The position numbers and the translations under genes were made by a program. 64,000 bases of DNA from Bradyrhizobium sp. WSM1743 (lineage in GTDB: Bacteria; Pseudomonadota; Alphaproteobacteria; Rhizobiales; Xanthobacteraceae), in NCBI RefSeq assembly GCF_000473065.1, contig NZ_AXAZ01000008.1, positions 62,001-126,000 on the forward strand. Reading direction: 5' to 3'. Every line of letters starts with the position of its first letter. Within the stretch, counting starts at the first letter, position 1. Of the stretch, positions 8,234 to 16,118 are shown in pieces. The notes beneath the pieces are model-generated. The model did no database searches. It saw only the letters and a program-made list of their open reading frames with translations, and was not told the DNA's origin.

Positions 8234-9820
8234 GAACTTTCGTGCGGCCGCGAGGTCCTCCCGCGAGGCGTCGCCATTGCGCGCCATGTCGACGACTTTC
8301 CCGTAGTACTGGCGCGCCTTCACGGCGTCACCCGCTTTCTCGGCGGCGTGAGCGGCGCCGATCGTCGCGCCGAAGCGGTTCGGCTCCTTGCGCATGGTGC
8401 TTTCGAACGCGGCCAATGCCTCCGTCGCCATGCCGCGTTCGAGCAGCATGGTCCCGTAAAGCTCGCGTGCCGGGGCAAGCGGTCCCGGCGTCACGATGGA
8501 TTTTTCGGTCTTGTCTTCGGCATCGGCGGCAAGGCGCATCGCTTCCAACGCGTCCGCCTGTTTTCCCTGGGCATTGAGCTGCCAGGCTGTGGCCACCTGC
8601 CGCTGAATATCGACGATCTCGGCCCAATAGGCGTCCTTGTCCTGCTGCAGCTTGTCCCGCAACTCCGCCAGCTTGGCGATGTCAGCCGTCGCGGCATCTG
8701 CATTGCCGAAACGCGCGGCGCCAAGGGCGCGGGCGAAATAGGTGATCGCATCGACATAGGCAAACCGGCTCGGCTCGACCTTGAGCGCGGCAGCGCCCTG
8801 CCAATCGCCGCGCTCGACCATATAGCGCGCCTGGCTAGCCGCTATCGCGTAGGGACCGGCGCGGACGGAAGGCGCATAACCGGTGGTCGCAACCATGTCC
8901 GCGATGACCTCGCGAGCTCGGCTGTCCTGCGCAAGCTGGAGCAGGGCATAGACCATATAGTCGTCGGCATGCAGCTGCTCGCTGGGGTCCTTGCCCTCCT
9001 TGGCAGCCTTGGCGGAACGGCTATTGGCCTCGATGGATTCGTTCCAGTAGCCGACGCGCGTGAAGATGTGCGAGGGCATATGCAAAGCGTGCGGCGCCGC
9101 CGGCGCGATCTCGGAGTAGCGCTTGGCGGCGTCGAGACCTTGCTGTGCGATCGCGGGATAGTCGTAGAGGTGGATCAGGTAATGCGCGACGCCGGGGTGC
9201 CGCGGCTGCCGCTTGAAGATCGGCTCCAGGATGGCGGCGCCCTTGAGCTGGTTGGCATAGGTCTTGTCGTTTGGTGACGCCGTAACATTCAGCGTGATGG
9301 CGTAGGCAATCTGCGCTTCGTCATCGTCGGGATAGCGCGCTGCGACGGCCTCGGTTGCCTTGAGATAGGCCTGCGCGCGCTGGCCAAACGTCGTCTTTTC
9401 ATCGCCCGAATAGAAGGCCAGCAGCGCGTCGATATAGTCCCGTTCGCGCTCGCTCTTGGCGCCGAGGGCCTTGGCCTTTTGCAGGGCGGCGAGGCCCTCG
9501 GCGAGGTTTTCCTTCGGCGCGGGAAAATGCGGATTGTACAGTAGGCTCAGGGCAATGCCCCAATAGGCGATCGCGCATTCCGGATCGGCCTGCAACGTCT
9601 CCTCGAAAATCTCTTTCGCGGGCCGGTACCAGAACGAGTGCTGATAGCGCATCCCGCGGTCAAAGCGGCGCTGCGCCACCTCGTTGCAGGAGGTCTGGAA
9701 GTGAACCTTGCCAAACTGCTCGTCGGTCCCGTCCTCGGCGCCTGCCGCAGGCGTGGCGGCGATCGAGACCAGGGTAGCGAGGGCGAGAAGAGAGACGGTT
9801 CTCAAGGCGAGCGCGCGCAT
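8219..9820 (-). CDS. Exported tetratricopeptide-repeat protein
   Basis: 533-aa protein with a classical signal peptide (MRALALRTVSLLALATLVSIAATPAAGAE) and at least four TPR-like helical repeats. Examples are the stretch around FWYRPAKEIFEETLQADPECAIAYWGIA and the C-terminal AFESTMRKEPNRFGATIGAAHAAEKAGD. A conserved block, PHALHMPSHIFTRVGYWNESI, sits in the middle and is typical of a TPR family common in Bradyrhizobium. It probably works as a periplasmic scaffold; no enzymatic domain is seen. The last codons (MAQN-stop) are duplicated twice downstream. Confidence 0.85.
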   Translation of the reverse strand: MRALALRTVSLLALATLVSIAATPAAGAEDGTDEQFGKVHFQTSCNEVAQRRFDRGMRYQHSFWYRPAKEIFEETLQADPECAIAYWGIALSLLYNPHFPAPKENLAEGLAALQKAKALGAKSERERDYIDALLAFYSGDEKTTFGQRAQAYLKATEAVAARYPDDDEAQIAYAITLNVTASPNDKTYANQLKGAAILEPIFKRQPRHPGVAHYLIHLYDYPAIAQQGLDAAKRYSEIAPAAPHALHMPSHIFTRVGYWNESIEANSRSAKAAKEGKDPSEQLHADDYMVYALLQLAQDSRAREVIADMVATTGYAPSVRAGPYAIAASQARYMVERGDWQGAAALKVEPSRFAYVDAITYFARALGAARFGNADAATADIAKLAELRDKLQQDKDAYWAEIVDIQRQVATAWQLNAQGKQADALEAMRLAADAEDKTEKSIVTPGPLAPARELYGTMLLERGMATEALAAFESTMRKEPNRFGATIGAAHAAEKAGDAVKARQYYGKVVDMARNGDASREDLAAARKFMAQN

Positions 9821-10127
9821 GGGCCCCTCCGTTCCTGTTCAGAAAAAATTCGGTCAGATGGCGCCGATGAAGGCCGGAGCGCCAGAAGTTCGTCGTGCTG
9901 AAATTGGCGATGGCAATTGCGTTGGAAGGATTTGCCCATTCGCGATACGAGTCAATAGGAGCGTTAGGGAAGCACGCCTGTCAGGCTCCGTCCGCCCGTG
10001 CGCGAAATCGTATGCCGACCGGCATTGGCCGAAACGCTGGCGTGCGACACAGCGCGTCGGGGCTCATTCAAGCTCGGGCGTGCGAAACTGCGGCGCACTC
10101 CCGGCATTTCTGAGAGCTTTTGCCTGC

Positions 10128-10174
10128 GGCCATCCTTCGAGATGCCCGCTTTAGGCGGGCTCCTCAGGATGAGG
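10128..10174. repeat. Family A intergenic palindrome, copy 1
   Basis: The element runs from GGCCATCCTTCGAG through a GCCCGC-TTTA-GGCGGGC hairpin core to CTCCTCAGGATGAGG. The same end sequences recur at 10219, 45493, 45547 and 55896, defining a dispersed intergenic family. The outer ends are CCATCCT at one side and AGGATGAGG at the other. Confidence 0.85.
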
Positions 10175-10218
10175 ACTGAGTGCGCGGCAGCAATTGCAAC
10201 GGGCATTGACGCCGATCA

Positions 10219-10264
10219 GCCTCATCCTGAGGAGGCGCGTAAGCGCCGTCTCGAAGGACGAGGC
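10219..10264. repeat. Family A intergenic palindrome, copy 2, in opposite orientation
   Basis: It reads GCCTCATCCTGAGGAG, then GGCGCGTAAGCGCC as core hairpin, then GTCTCGAAGGACGAGGC. This is the reverse orientation of the copy at 10128 with a 44-bp gap, so the pair could form a larger cruciform or stem in RNA. It lies upstream of the GFA gene. Confidence 0.85.
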
Positions 10265-10415
10265 GTGCATGCAGGCTGCAGCGACGAATCATATGGGCTC
10301 CCATGGCAGGAGCTGTCACGCGACAGTTGGACGCAATCGCAAATCGATTGCGGCGTTGAAGCGCCTCGTCTCGAGGGCTATCGAGCAGCGAAGCCATCTT
10401 CAATCGGAGGAACGC

Positions 10416-10820
10416 ATGAGCACCATCACCGGCGGCTGTCACTGCGGCGCAATCCGTTATGAGGTCGAGGGCGACGCGATCGTGCACGCGCTGTGCCACT
10501 GCCGCGATTGCCGGCTCCACGCCGGCGCCCCGGTCGTCGGCTGGACGATGTACGCGGAGGATGCCGTCAAGGTGACCAAGGGCGAGCCGAAGGTGTACCG
10601 GTCTTCGGAACATGTGCGGCGGCACTTCTGTGGTGACTGCGGCACCGGCCTGTTCTATTTCAACGCCAGCATGCCCGGGATCGTCGACATCCAGAGCGCG
10701 ACCTACGACGATCCCGAGGCCGTGCCTGCAACGATGCAGATCCAGGTCGCCGAGCGGCTGCGCTGGATGGAGCGTGCGCACGAACTGCCGGCGTTCGACC
10801 GCTTTCCCCCTCAACCGTAG
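10416..10820 (+). CDS. GFA-family (glutathione-dependent formaldehyde-activating enzyme-like) zinc protein
   Basis: 134-aa protein of the GFA/Mss4-like fold. The zinc ligands are visible as GGCHCGAIRYEV near the N-terminus, LCHCRDCRLHAG in the middle and HFCGDCGTGLFYF near the C-terminus. Family members bind one or two zinc ions; most are not proven formaldehyde enzymes, so substrate is open. The start at 10416 is fixed by CGGAGG six bases upstream. The gene stands alone, with a palindrome-rich leader. A paralogue with the same three motifs occurs at 59789 in a different context. Confidence 0.88.
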   Translation: MSTITGGCHCGAIRYEVEGDAIVHALCHCRDCRLHAGAPVVGWTMYAEDAVKVTKGEPKVYRSSEHVRRHFCGDCGTGLFYFNASMPGIVDIQSATYDDPEAVPATMQIQVAERLRWMERAHELPAFDRFPPQP

Positions 10821-10930
10821 CGGCGGAGGATGACACCGGCTCTTTTGCCGTTATCGAGGAGCAACGCTCGAGTCGTAAGTCAGCTCTTAGATGCTGGCGG
10901 TGCCGTTGCGCAGCGTCGTCGGACCCGCTC

Positions 10931-11413
10931 TCAACCGATCGCCTGCGAGCCGATAAAGCGCATGAATGGCTTTTGGCCATCGGCACCGAACAGCACGACC
11001 GTGTAAGGCTGCGGCTTGCCGCCTTCCATCCCTGGCGATCCGATCGGCATGCCCGGCACGGCGAGCCCTTTCGCAATGGGACGCTCCGAGAGGAGGCGTC
11101 GCACCGCCGCAGCCGGCACGTGCCCCTCGACGAGATAGCCGGCGACCTCTGCCGTGTGACACGCGACCAAGTCCGAGGGGATGCCGAGACGACTCCGCAC
11201 CGCGTCGAGATCGGCGGTCTCCTCCACCTGGACGGTAAATCCTGCGTCTCGGAGATGCTGCACCCAGCCGGCGCAGCAGCCGCAGCTTGGATCCCTATGC
11301 ACCGTGATGGTGGCTTCTTCGGCCTGCGCCGCGACGGCAGGCCCGGCAAGCACTGCCGCCGCCATCAGCCCGACAAGCGACCGGCGGGTCATCAGATCTG
11401 CGCGTTGCTTCAT
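10931..11413 (-). CDS. DUF411 (CopG-like) exported metal-associated protein
   Basis: 160-aa protein with a Tat-like N-terminus (MTRRSLVGLMAAAVLAGPAVAAQA) followed by a DUF411 domain. Visible motifs are HRDPSCGCCAGWVQHLRDAGF, with a CxCC metal/thiol site, and CHTAEVAGYLVEGHVPA, then VPGMPIGSPGME. DUF411 proteins are commonly encoded with copper or silver resistance genes and are thought to bind metal in the periplasm. The start at 11413 has GGAGG at about 7 bases; an alternative Met lies 7 codons in. It is the last gene of the copper-type operon, 52 bases after the methyltransferase. Confidence 0.88.
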   Translation of the reverse strand: MKQRADLMTRRSLVGLMAAAVLAGPAVAAQAEEATITVHRDPSCGCCAGWVQHLRDAGFTVQVEETADLDAVRSRLGIPSDLVACHTAEVAGYLVEGHVPAAAVRRLLSERPIAKGLAVPGMPIGSPGMEGGKPQPYTVVLFGADGQKPFMRFIGSQAIG

Positions 11414-11465
11414 CTTCAGCCTCCTTTCGTTTCATCGTGGTATCTCAAGTCGAAGCGCCCAGGCC

Positions 11466-12077
11466 TCAACGAGGGCTCGCTTGGCCCTCGTACATGAAGG
11501 TCATGGGCTTCAGGCCATTCATATATCCGGTGCGCATCTCGTCGATGCGAAAGCCGCTCCGGGTCAAGACGTCGGCAATGTCCCGATTGAGATGACAACC
11601 GCCCGAGATGCGCACCCACGCGGGAGTCAGGCGATCCTGCCACCAGCGCACGCGCGGTTCGGGCGCGCGGCCATGCTCGACGAAGACCAGCTTCCCTCCC
11701 GGTTTCAGCACACGCCGCACCTCTGTCATGGCGCGATCGACGTCCGGAATGCTGCACATGGTCCAGGTCATCACGACCGTGTCGATGCTGCGGTCCTCGA
11801 TCGGAATTGCCTCGGCCGAAGCTTCGACAAAGTCAACCGGAGTGTCCGGATGTGGAGCGTGTCGCGCCATCTCGAGGAGCTTCGGACCGGGTTCAAGCCC
11901 CACAACCTGCTTCACCGTAGCTCCGTAGAACGGCAGGTTGCGGCCGGACCCGATGCCGATCTCGAGCACCCGGCCCTGAGCCGCACCGGTCGCGCGTTGC
12001 CGGTAGGGCGCAAGTTCCTTGTTGCGCATCGCAAGGTCGCAAAGCCGTGGAAGAATGACGTCGTTGTAGAAGCCCAT
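11466..12077 (-). CDS. Class I SAM-dependent methyltransferase
   Basis: 203-aa cytosolic enzyme with the standard Rossmann motif I (VLEIGIGSGRNLPFYG), an acidic loop (VVGLEPGPKLLEMA), and the post-motif block VRRVLKPGGKLVFVEHGRA. It is close to UbiE/Methyltransf_11-type enzymes whose substrates cannot be read from sequence. ATG 12077 is preceded by AGGAG at 8 bases; the longer frame from 12095 overlaps the cytochrome gene without a better ribosome site. It lies 11 bases after the cytochrome stop in the metal operon; why a methyltransferase belongs there is unknown. Confidence 0.87.
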   Translation of the reverse strand: MGFYNDVILPRLCDLAMRNKELAPYRQRATGAAQGRVLEIGIGSGRNLPFYGATVKQVVGLEPGPKLLEMARHAPHPDTPVDFVEASAEAIPIEDRSIDTVVMTWTMCSIPDVDRAMTEVRRVLKPGGKLVFVEHGRAPEPRVRWWQDRLTPAWVRISGGCHLNRDIADVLTRSGFRIDEMRTGYMNGLKPMTFMYEGQASPR

Positions 12078-12088
12078 GCGCGCATCTC

Positions 12089-12796
12089 CTAGCACCGCCG
12101 CTCAATGGTCTTGCTGATCTCTTCAGGTGCGGCAAAGATCACGTCCGCACGGTCGCCCATCATGCCGGCGGGTACCAGGGCCGGTGCGTTACTTTGTGGA
12201 CCATCTTTGCCGGAATCCGTCTTCAAACGCAGATTATGCTCCCAGAAGGCGCGCGTCTTGCCGTCCGCGGTCGTAACGCGATAGGTGTCGTGACAATAAG
12301 TGATGGCTTTCACCTGCATAGCCGACTCCAGGCTTTTCAAATTGGGATTGCGCCCGCCGCCATCCATCATTCCGCCCATCATCCCTCCCATTCGACCTTC
12401 GATACCAGGCGGATGAGCGCCCGGCTTGGTCGCCTGCTTCAAGAACGCAAGCAGATCGGCGCGAGCGCGATCGTCCTTGATTCCGTCGAACGGCATATCG
12501 TTGCCTGGCACCATGCGATCCGGGTTCGTGATCCAGGCATCAAGCGAACGTTCGTCCCAAATGATTCCAGACGACTTGAGGGCATCGGAATAGCGTTCGA
12601 AGCTTTTCAGGCTGCCGGCCTTTCGGCCCCACAGTCCTGCGAGGCTCGGGCCAGTCATGTTGCGGTCTGGCTCGAGCGAGTGACACGGCATGCAGGCCCG
12701 GAAACCCCGCTGGCCGCGTGCCGCAACATCCTGCTGCGCAAGACCCGGCGAGGACACAAGGACGACAGCCAACCCGATCAGATAGAAGCGATGCAT
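12089..12796 (-). CDS. Monohaem c-type cytochrome with Met-rich linker
   Basis: 235-aa periplasmic protein. A signal peptide (HRFYLIGLAVVLVSSPGLAQ) precedes a class I cytochrome c domain with the haem site FRACMPCHSLEPD, GPSLAGLWGRKAG, and the distal axial Met probably in MPFDGIKDD. After the domain comes a Met/Gly-rich stretch GRMGGMMGGMMDGGG, which could bind Cu(I), then a ~90-residue tail with one Cys (TYCHDTYRV) of unknown fold. ATG 12796 has GGGAG upstream. The gene follows the 39-aa peptide by 2 bases. A cytochrome inside an RND copper operon suggests redox handling of the metal or an electron donor for terminal oxidases. Confidence 0.88.
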   Translation of the reverse strand: MHRFYLIGLAVVLVSSPGLAQQDVAARGQRGFRACMPCHSLEPDRNMTGPSLAGLWGRKAGSLKSFERYSDALKSSGIIWDERSLDAWITNPDRMVPGNDMPFDGIKDDRARADLLAFLKQATKPGAHPPGIEGRMGGMMGGMMDGGGRNPNLKSLESAMQVKAITYCHDTYRVTTADGKTRAFWEHNLRLKTDSGKDGPQSNAPALVPAGMMGDRADVIFAAPEEISKTIERRC

Positions 12797-12798
12797 CT

Positions 12799-12918
12799 TC
12801 AATCTCCCTTGAAGAGATATTTGATCAGCGCTGCCGCCCCCAATACGAGAACGATGACGATCAGTGCGGTGATCAACGCCATCGTCCCAAACATTTCCGA
12901 CATCATGTCGTGCATCAT
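12799..12918 (-). CDS. 39-aa Met-rich single-span membrane peptide
   Basis: A 40-codon gene between cusA and the cytochrome. It has the N-terminus MMHDMMSEMFGTM, then one hydrophobic helix (ALITALIVIVLVLGAAALI), and ends KYLFKGD. Six of the first 13 residues are Met, plus one His. AGGTG lies about 5 bases before the ATG; the stop is 2 bases before the cytochrome start and the start 8 bases after the cusA stop, so the packing itself argues for translation. It may be an accessory subunit of the pump or a metal-binding anchor. No homologue is named with confidence. Confidence 0.72.
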   Translation of the reverse strand: MMHDMMSEMFGTMALITALIVIVLVLGAAALIKYLFKGD

Positions 12919-12926
12919 GGCTCACC

Positions 12927-15900
12927 TCATTCCGCCGGCTCCACGACCCGCAATCTCGCACTGATCGGCTTTGGCATTTCGGTCGATTGTCCTTTGTCCT
13001 CGCTCTTGGGAGGCAAGCGGAAGCCTTTCACCAGCCCGAAGATCGCCGGGATCACGATCAGCGTCAGCAGCGTCGAAGAGATCATGCCGCCGATCATCGG
13101 CACCGCGATGCGCTGCATGATCTCCGACCCGGTGCCGGTGCTCCACATGATCGGCAGCAGGCCCGCCATGATGGCGACAACCGTCATCATCTTGGGACGG
13201 ACGCGCTCGACGGCGCCTTCCATGATGGCCTCGTGCAGATCCTGACGCGTGAGAACCCGGCCGGCCGCGCTGCACTTCGCCTTGATCTCTGCGAGGGCTT
13301 GCTCGAGGTAGATCAGCATCACGACGCCGGTCTCGGCGGCGACGCCGGCGAGCGCGATGAAGCCGACGGCGACGGCGACCGACAGGTTGAAGCCGAGCCA
13401 CCACATCATCCAGATGCCGCCGACCAGCGCGAACGGCAGCGACAGCATGACGATGAAGGTCTCGGTCATGGCCCTGAAGTTCAGGTACAGCAGCAGGAAG
13501 ATGATCGTCAGCGTCAGGGGCACCACGATCTTCAGGCGCGCTGCGGCGCGCTGCAGATATTCGTACTGGCCGCTCCAGACCACATAGGTGCCGGCGGGAA
13601 ACTGGACGCTCTCCGCCACAGCGCGTTGCGCATCGGCGACGTAGCTGCCGATGTCGCGATCGCGGATGTCGACATAGATGTAGGTCGCGAGCTGGCCGTT
13701 CTCCGTCCGGATCGAGGTCGGCCCCCGCGCCGGCTCGACCTTGGCGACCTCGCCGAGCGGCACGGCGCCGCCTGCGGGCATCGGCACCAGGATGTCGCCG
13801 GCGATCGCCTTGGGATTGTCGCGCAGGTCGCGCGGATAGCGCATGTTCACGGTGAAGCGCTGGCGGCCTTCCACCGTCGTCGTCACCGTCTGACCACCGA
13901 GCGCGGCCGCGATGGTGTCCTGGACATCCTGGATCAGGATGCCATAGCGGGCGAGCGCCTCGCGGTCCGGGACGATCTCCAGATAGTAGCCGCCGATGCC
14001 GCGCTCGGCGTAGGCCGAGGACGTGCCCGGGACGGTCTTGATCACCCGTTCGACCTGCCGCGCCAGCCGGTCGATCTCGACGAGGTCGGTGCCCATCACC
14101 TTGACGCCGACAGGCGTGCGGATGCCGGTGGACAGCATGTCGATGCGCGCCTTGATCGGCATGGTCCAGGCGTTGGAGACGCCCGGGAACTGCAGCGCCT
14201 TGTCCATCTCCGCGATCAGGCTGTCGACGGTGACGCCGGGGCGCCACTGCTGCTTCGGCTTCAGGTTGACCACCGTCTCGAACATCTCGGTCGGCGCTGG
14301 ATCGGTCGCGGTCGCCGCCCGTCCCGCCTTGCCGTAGACCGAGGCGACCTCCGGGAACGACTTGATGATGCGGTCCTGCGTCTGCATCAGCTCGGCCGCC
14401 TTGGTGACCGAGATGCCGGGCAGCGTCGTCGGCATGTAGAGCAGCGTGCCCTCGTTCAGCGTCGGCATGAACTCGGTGCCGAGCTGCCGCGCCGGCCAGA
14501 TCGTGACGGCGAGCACGACCAGCGAGGCCAGGATCACCAGCGTCTTGGCGCGCAGCACGCCCTTGATGACCGGGCGGTAGATCCAGATCAGGAAGCGGTT
14601 GATGACGTTCTTGCGCTCGGGCACGATCCTGCCGCGGACGAAGATCACCATCAGCGCCGGCACCAGAGTCACGGACAGCAGGGCCGCAGCCGCCATCGCG
14701 AAGGTCTTCGTGAACGCCAGCGGGCTGAACAGCCGCCCTTCCTGCGATTCCAGCGTGAAGATCGGCATGAACGAGACGGTGATGATGAGCAGGCTGAAGA
14801 ACAGCGCCGGGCCGACTTCGGACGCCGCGTCGATCAGGATCTGGACGCGCGACTGGCCGGGCTTGGCTCGCTCCAGGTGCTTGTGGGCGTTCTCGATCAT
14901 GACGATCGCGGCATCCACCATGGCGCCGATCGCAATCGCGATGCCGCCCAGGCTCATGATGTTCGATCCCAATCCCAGCAGCTTCATGGCGCCGAACGCC
15001 ATCAACACGCCGACCGGGAGCATCAGGATCGCGACCAGCGCGCTGCGGACATGGAGCAGGAACACGATGCAGACGAGCGCAACCACGATGCTCTCCTCGA
15101 ACAGCGTGTGCTTGAGCGTATCGATCGCCGCGTAGATCAGGCCCGAGCGGTCGTAGACCGGAACGATCTCGACCGACTTCGGCAGGCTGCTCGCGATCTC
15201 CTTGAAGCGCTTCTTGACGTTCTCGATCACGTCGAGAGCGTTGACGCCGAAGCGCTGCAGCACGATGCCGCTTGCGACCTCGCCCTCGCCGTTCAGCTCG
15301 GCGATGCCCCTGCGCTCGTCGGGTCCGAGCCCGACATTGGCGAGGTCCCGGAGAAGAACCGGCGTGCCGTTGCTCGTCTTCAGCACGATGTTGCCGAGAT
15401 CGTTGATGCTCTTGATGTAGCCCTTGCCGCGAATGACATATTCGAACTCCGACAGCTCGACCGTGCGGCCGCCGACATCGGCGTTGCTGGCGCGGATGGC
15501 CTCCCGGATCTTCTGCATACTGATACCGCGATCCCGCATCCGCTGCGGATCGAGCACCACGTTGTATTGCTTGACGAAGCCGCCGATGCTAGCGACCTCG
15601 GCGACACCTTCGGCCTTGGCCAGCGCGAACTTCAGATTCCAGTCCTGGATCGTGCGGGTGTCGGCGAGGTTCAATTCCCGCGACATCACGGCGTACTGAT
15701 AGACCCAGCCGACGCCGGTCGCATCGGGGCCGATGGTCGGGGCGACGCCGGCGGGAAGCCTGGACGACGCGCCGTTCAGGAACTCCATGACGCGCGAGCG
15801 CGCCCAATAGATGTCGGTGCTGTCCTCGAAGATCACGTAGACGAACGACACGCCGAAGAAGGAGAAGCCGCGCACCACCTTCGATTTCGGCACGGTCAGC

Positions 15901-16118
15901 ATCGCCGTGGTCAGGGGATAGGTGACCTGGTCCTCGATGACCTGCGGCGCCTGGCCGGGATATTCGGTGTAGACGATGACCTGCGTGTCCGAGAGATCCG
16001 GGATCGCATCCAGCGGCAGGTGAAGCAGCGCGTAGAGGCCGGCGGCGGCGGCAAAGCCGGTGCCGAACAGCACCAGCAGCAGGTTGCGCGCCGACCAGGC
16101 GATGATGCGGGCGATCAT
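12927..16118 (-). CDS. cusA: CusA-type Cu(I)/Ag(I) RND efflux pump
   Basis: 1063-aa inner-membrane trimeric pump of the HME-RND family. It begins MIARIIAWSARNLLLVLFGT and shows the expected 12-helix pattern with two large periplasmic loops. The TM4 signature GGIAIAIGAMVDAAIVMIENAHKHLE matches the monovalent Cu/Ag (CusA, HME4) class, unlike the CzcA-type signature of the pump at 4183. Several Met residues in the porter loops (for example MPIKARIDMLSTGI) fit the Met-relay model. It overlaps the upstream adaptor by 4 bases, so the two are coupled. Full-length and intact. Confidence 0.94.
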   Translation of the reverse strand: MIARIIAWSARNLLLVLFGTGFAAAAGLYALLHLPLDAIPDLSDTQVIVYTEYPGQAPQVIEDQVTYPLTTAMLTVPKSKVVRGFSFFGVSFVYVIFEDSTDIYWARSRVMEFLNGASSRLPAGVAPTIGPDATGVGWVYQYAVMSRELNLADTRTIQDWNLKFALAKAEGVAEVASIGGFVKQYNVVLDPQRMRDRGISMQKIREAIRASNADVGGRTVELSEFEYVIRGKGYIKSINDLGNIVLKTSNGTPVLLRDLANVGLGPDERRGIAELNGEGEVASGIVLQRFGVNALDVIENVKKRFKEIASSLPKSVEIVPVYDRSGLIYAAIDTLKHTLFEESIVVALVCIVFLLHVRSALVAILMLPVGVLMAFGAMKLLGLGSNIMSLGGIAIAIGAMVDAAIVMIENAHKHLERAKPGQSRVQILIDAASEVGPALFFSLLIITVSFMPIFTLESQEGRLFSPLAFTKTFAMAAAALLSVTLVPALMVIFVRGRIVPERKNVINRFLIWIYRPVIKGVLRAKTLVILASLVVLAVTIWPARQLGTEFMPTLNEGTLLYMPTTLPGISVTKAAELMQTQDRIIKSFPEVASVYGKAGRAATATDPAPTEMFETVVNLKPKQQWRPGVTVDSLIAEMDKALQFPGVSNAWTMPIKARIDMLSTGIRTPVGVKVMGTDLVEIDRLARQVERVIKTVPGTSSAYAERGIGGYYLEIVPDREALARYGILIQDVQDTIAAALGGQTVTTTVEGRQRFTVNMRYPRDLRDNPKAIAGDILVPMPAGGAVPLGEVAKVEPARGPTSIRTENGQLATYIYVDIRDRDIGSYVADAQRAVAESVQFPAGTYVVWSGQYEYLQRAAARLKIVVPLTLTIIFLLLYLNFRAMTETFIVMLSLPFALVGGIWMMWWLGFNLSVAVAVGFIALAGVAAETGVVMLIYLEQALAEIKAKCSAAGRVLTRQDLHEAIMEGAVERVRPKMMTVVAIMAGLLPIMWSTGTGSEIMQRIAVPMIGGMISSTLLTLIVIPAIFGLVKGFRLPPKSEDKGQSTEMPKPISARLRVVEPAE

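Larger units (their letters stand above)
9821..10415. other. 595-bp intergenic region with two inverted repeat copies and no convincing gene
   Basis: This lies between the divergent TPR and GFA genes. No open frame here has both a plausible start with ribosome site and a protein-like composition. It carries two palindromic repeat elements (listed separately). A Shine-Dalgarno sequence CGGAGG at 10405-10410 belongs to the GFA gene. Promoters for both flanking genes must lie here, but no clear -35/-10 pair was found. Confidence 0.6.
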
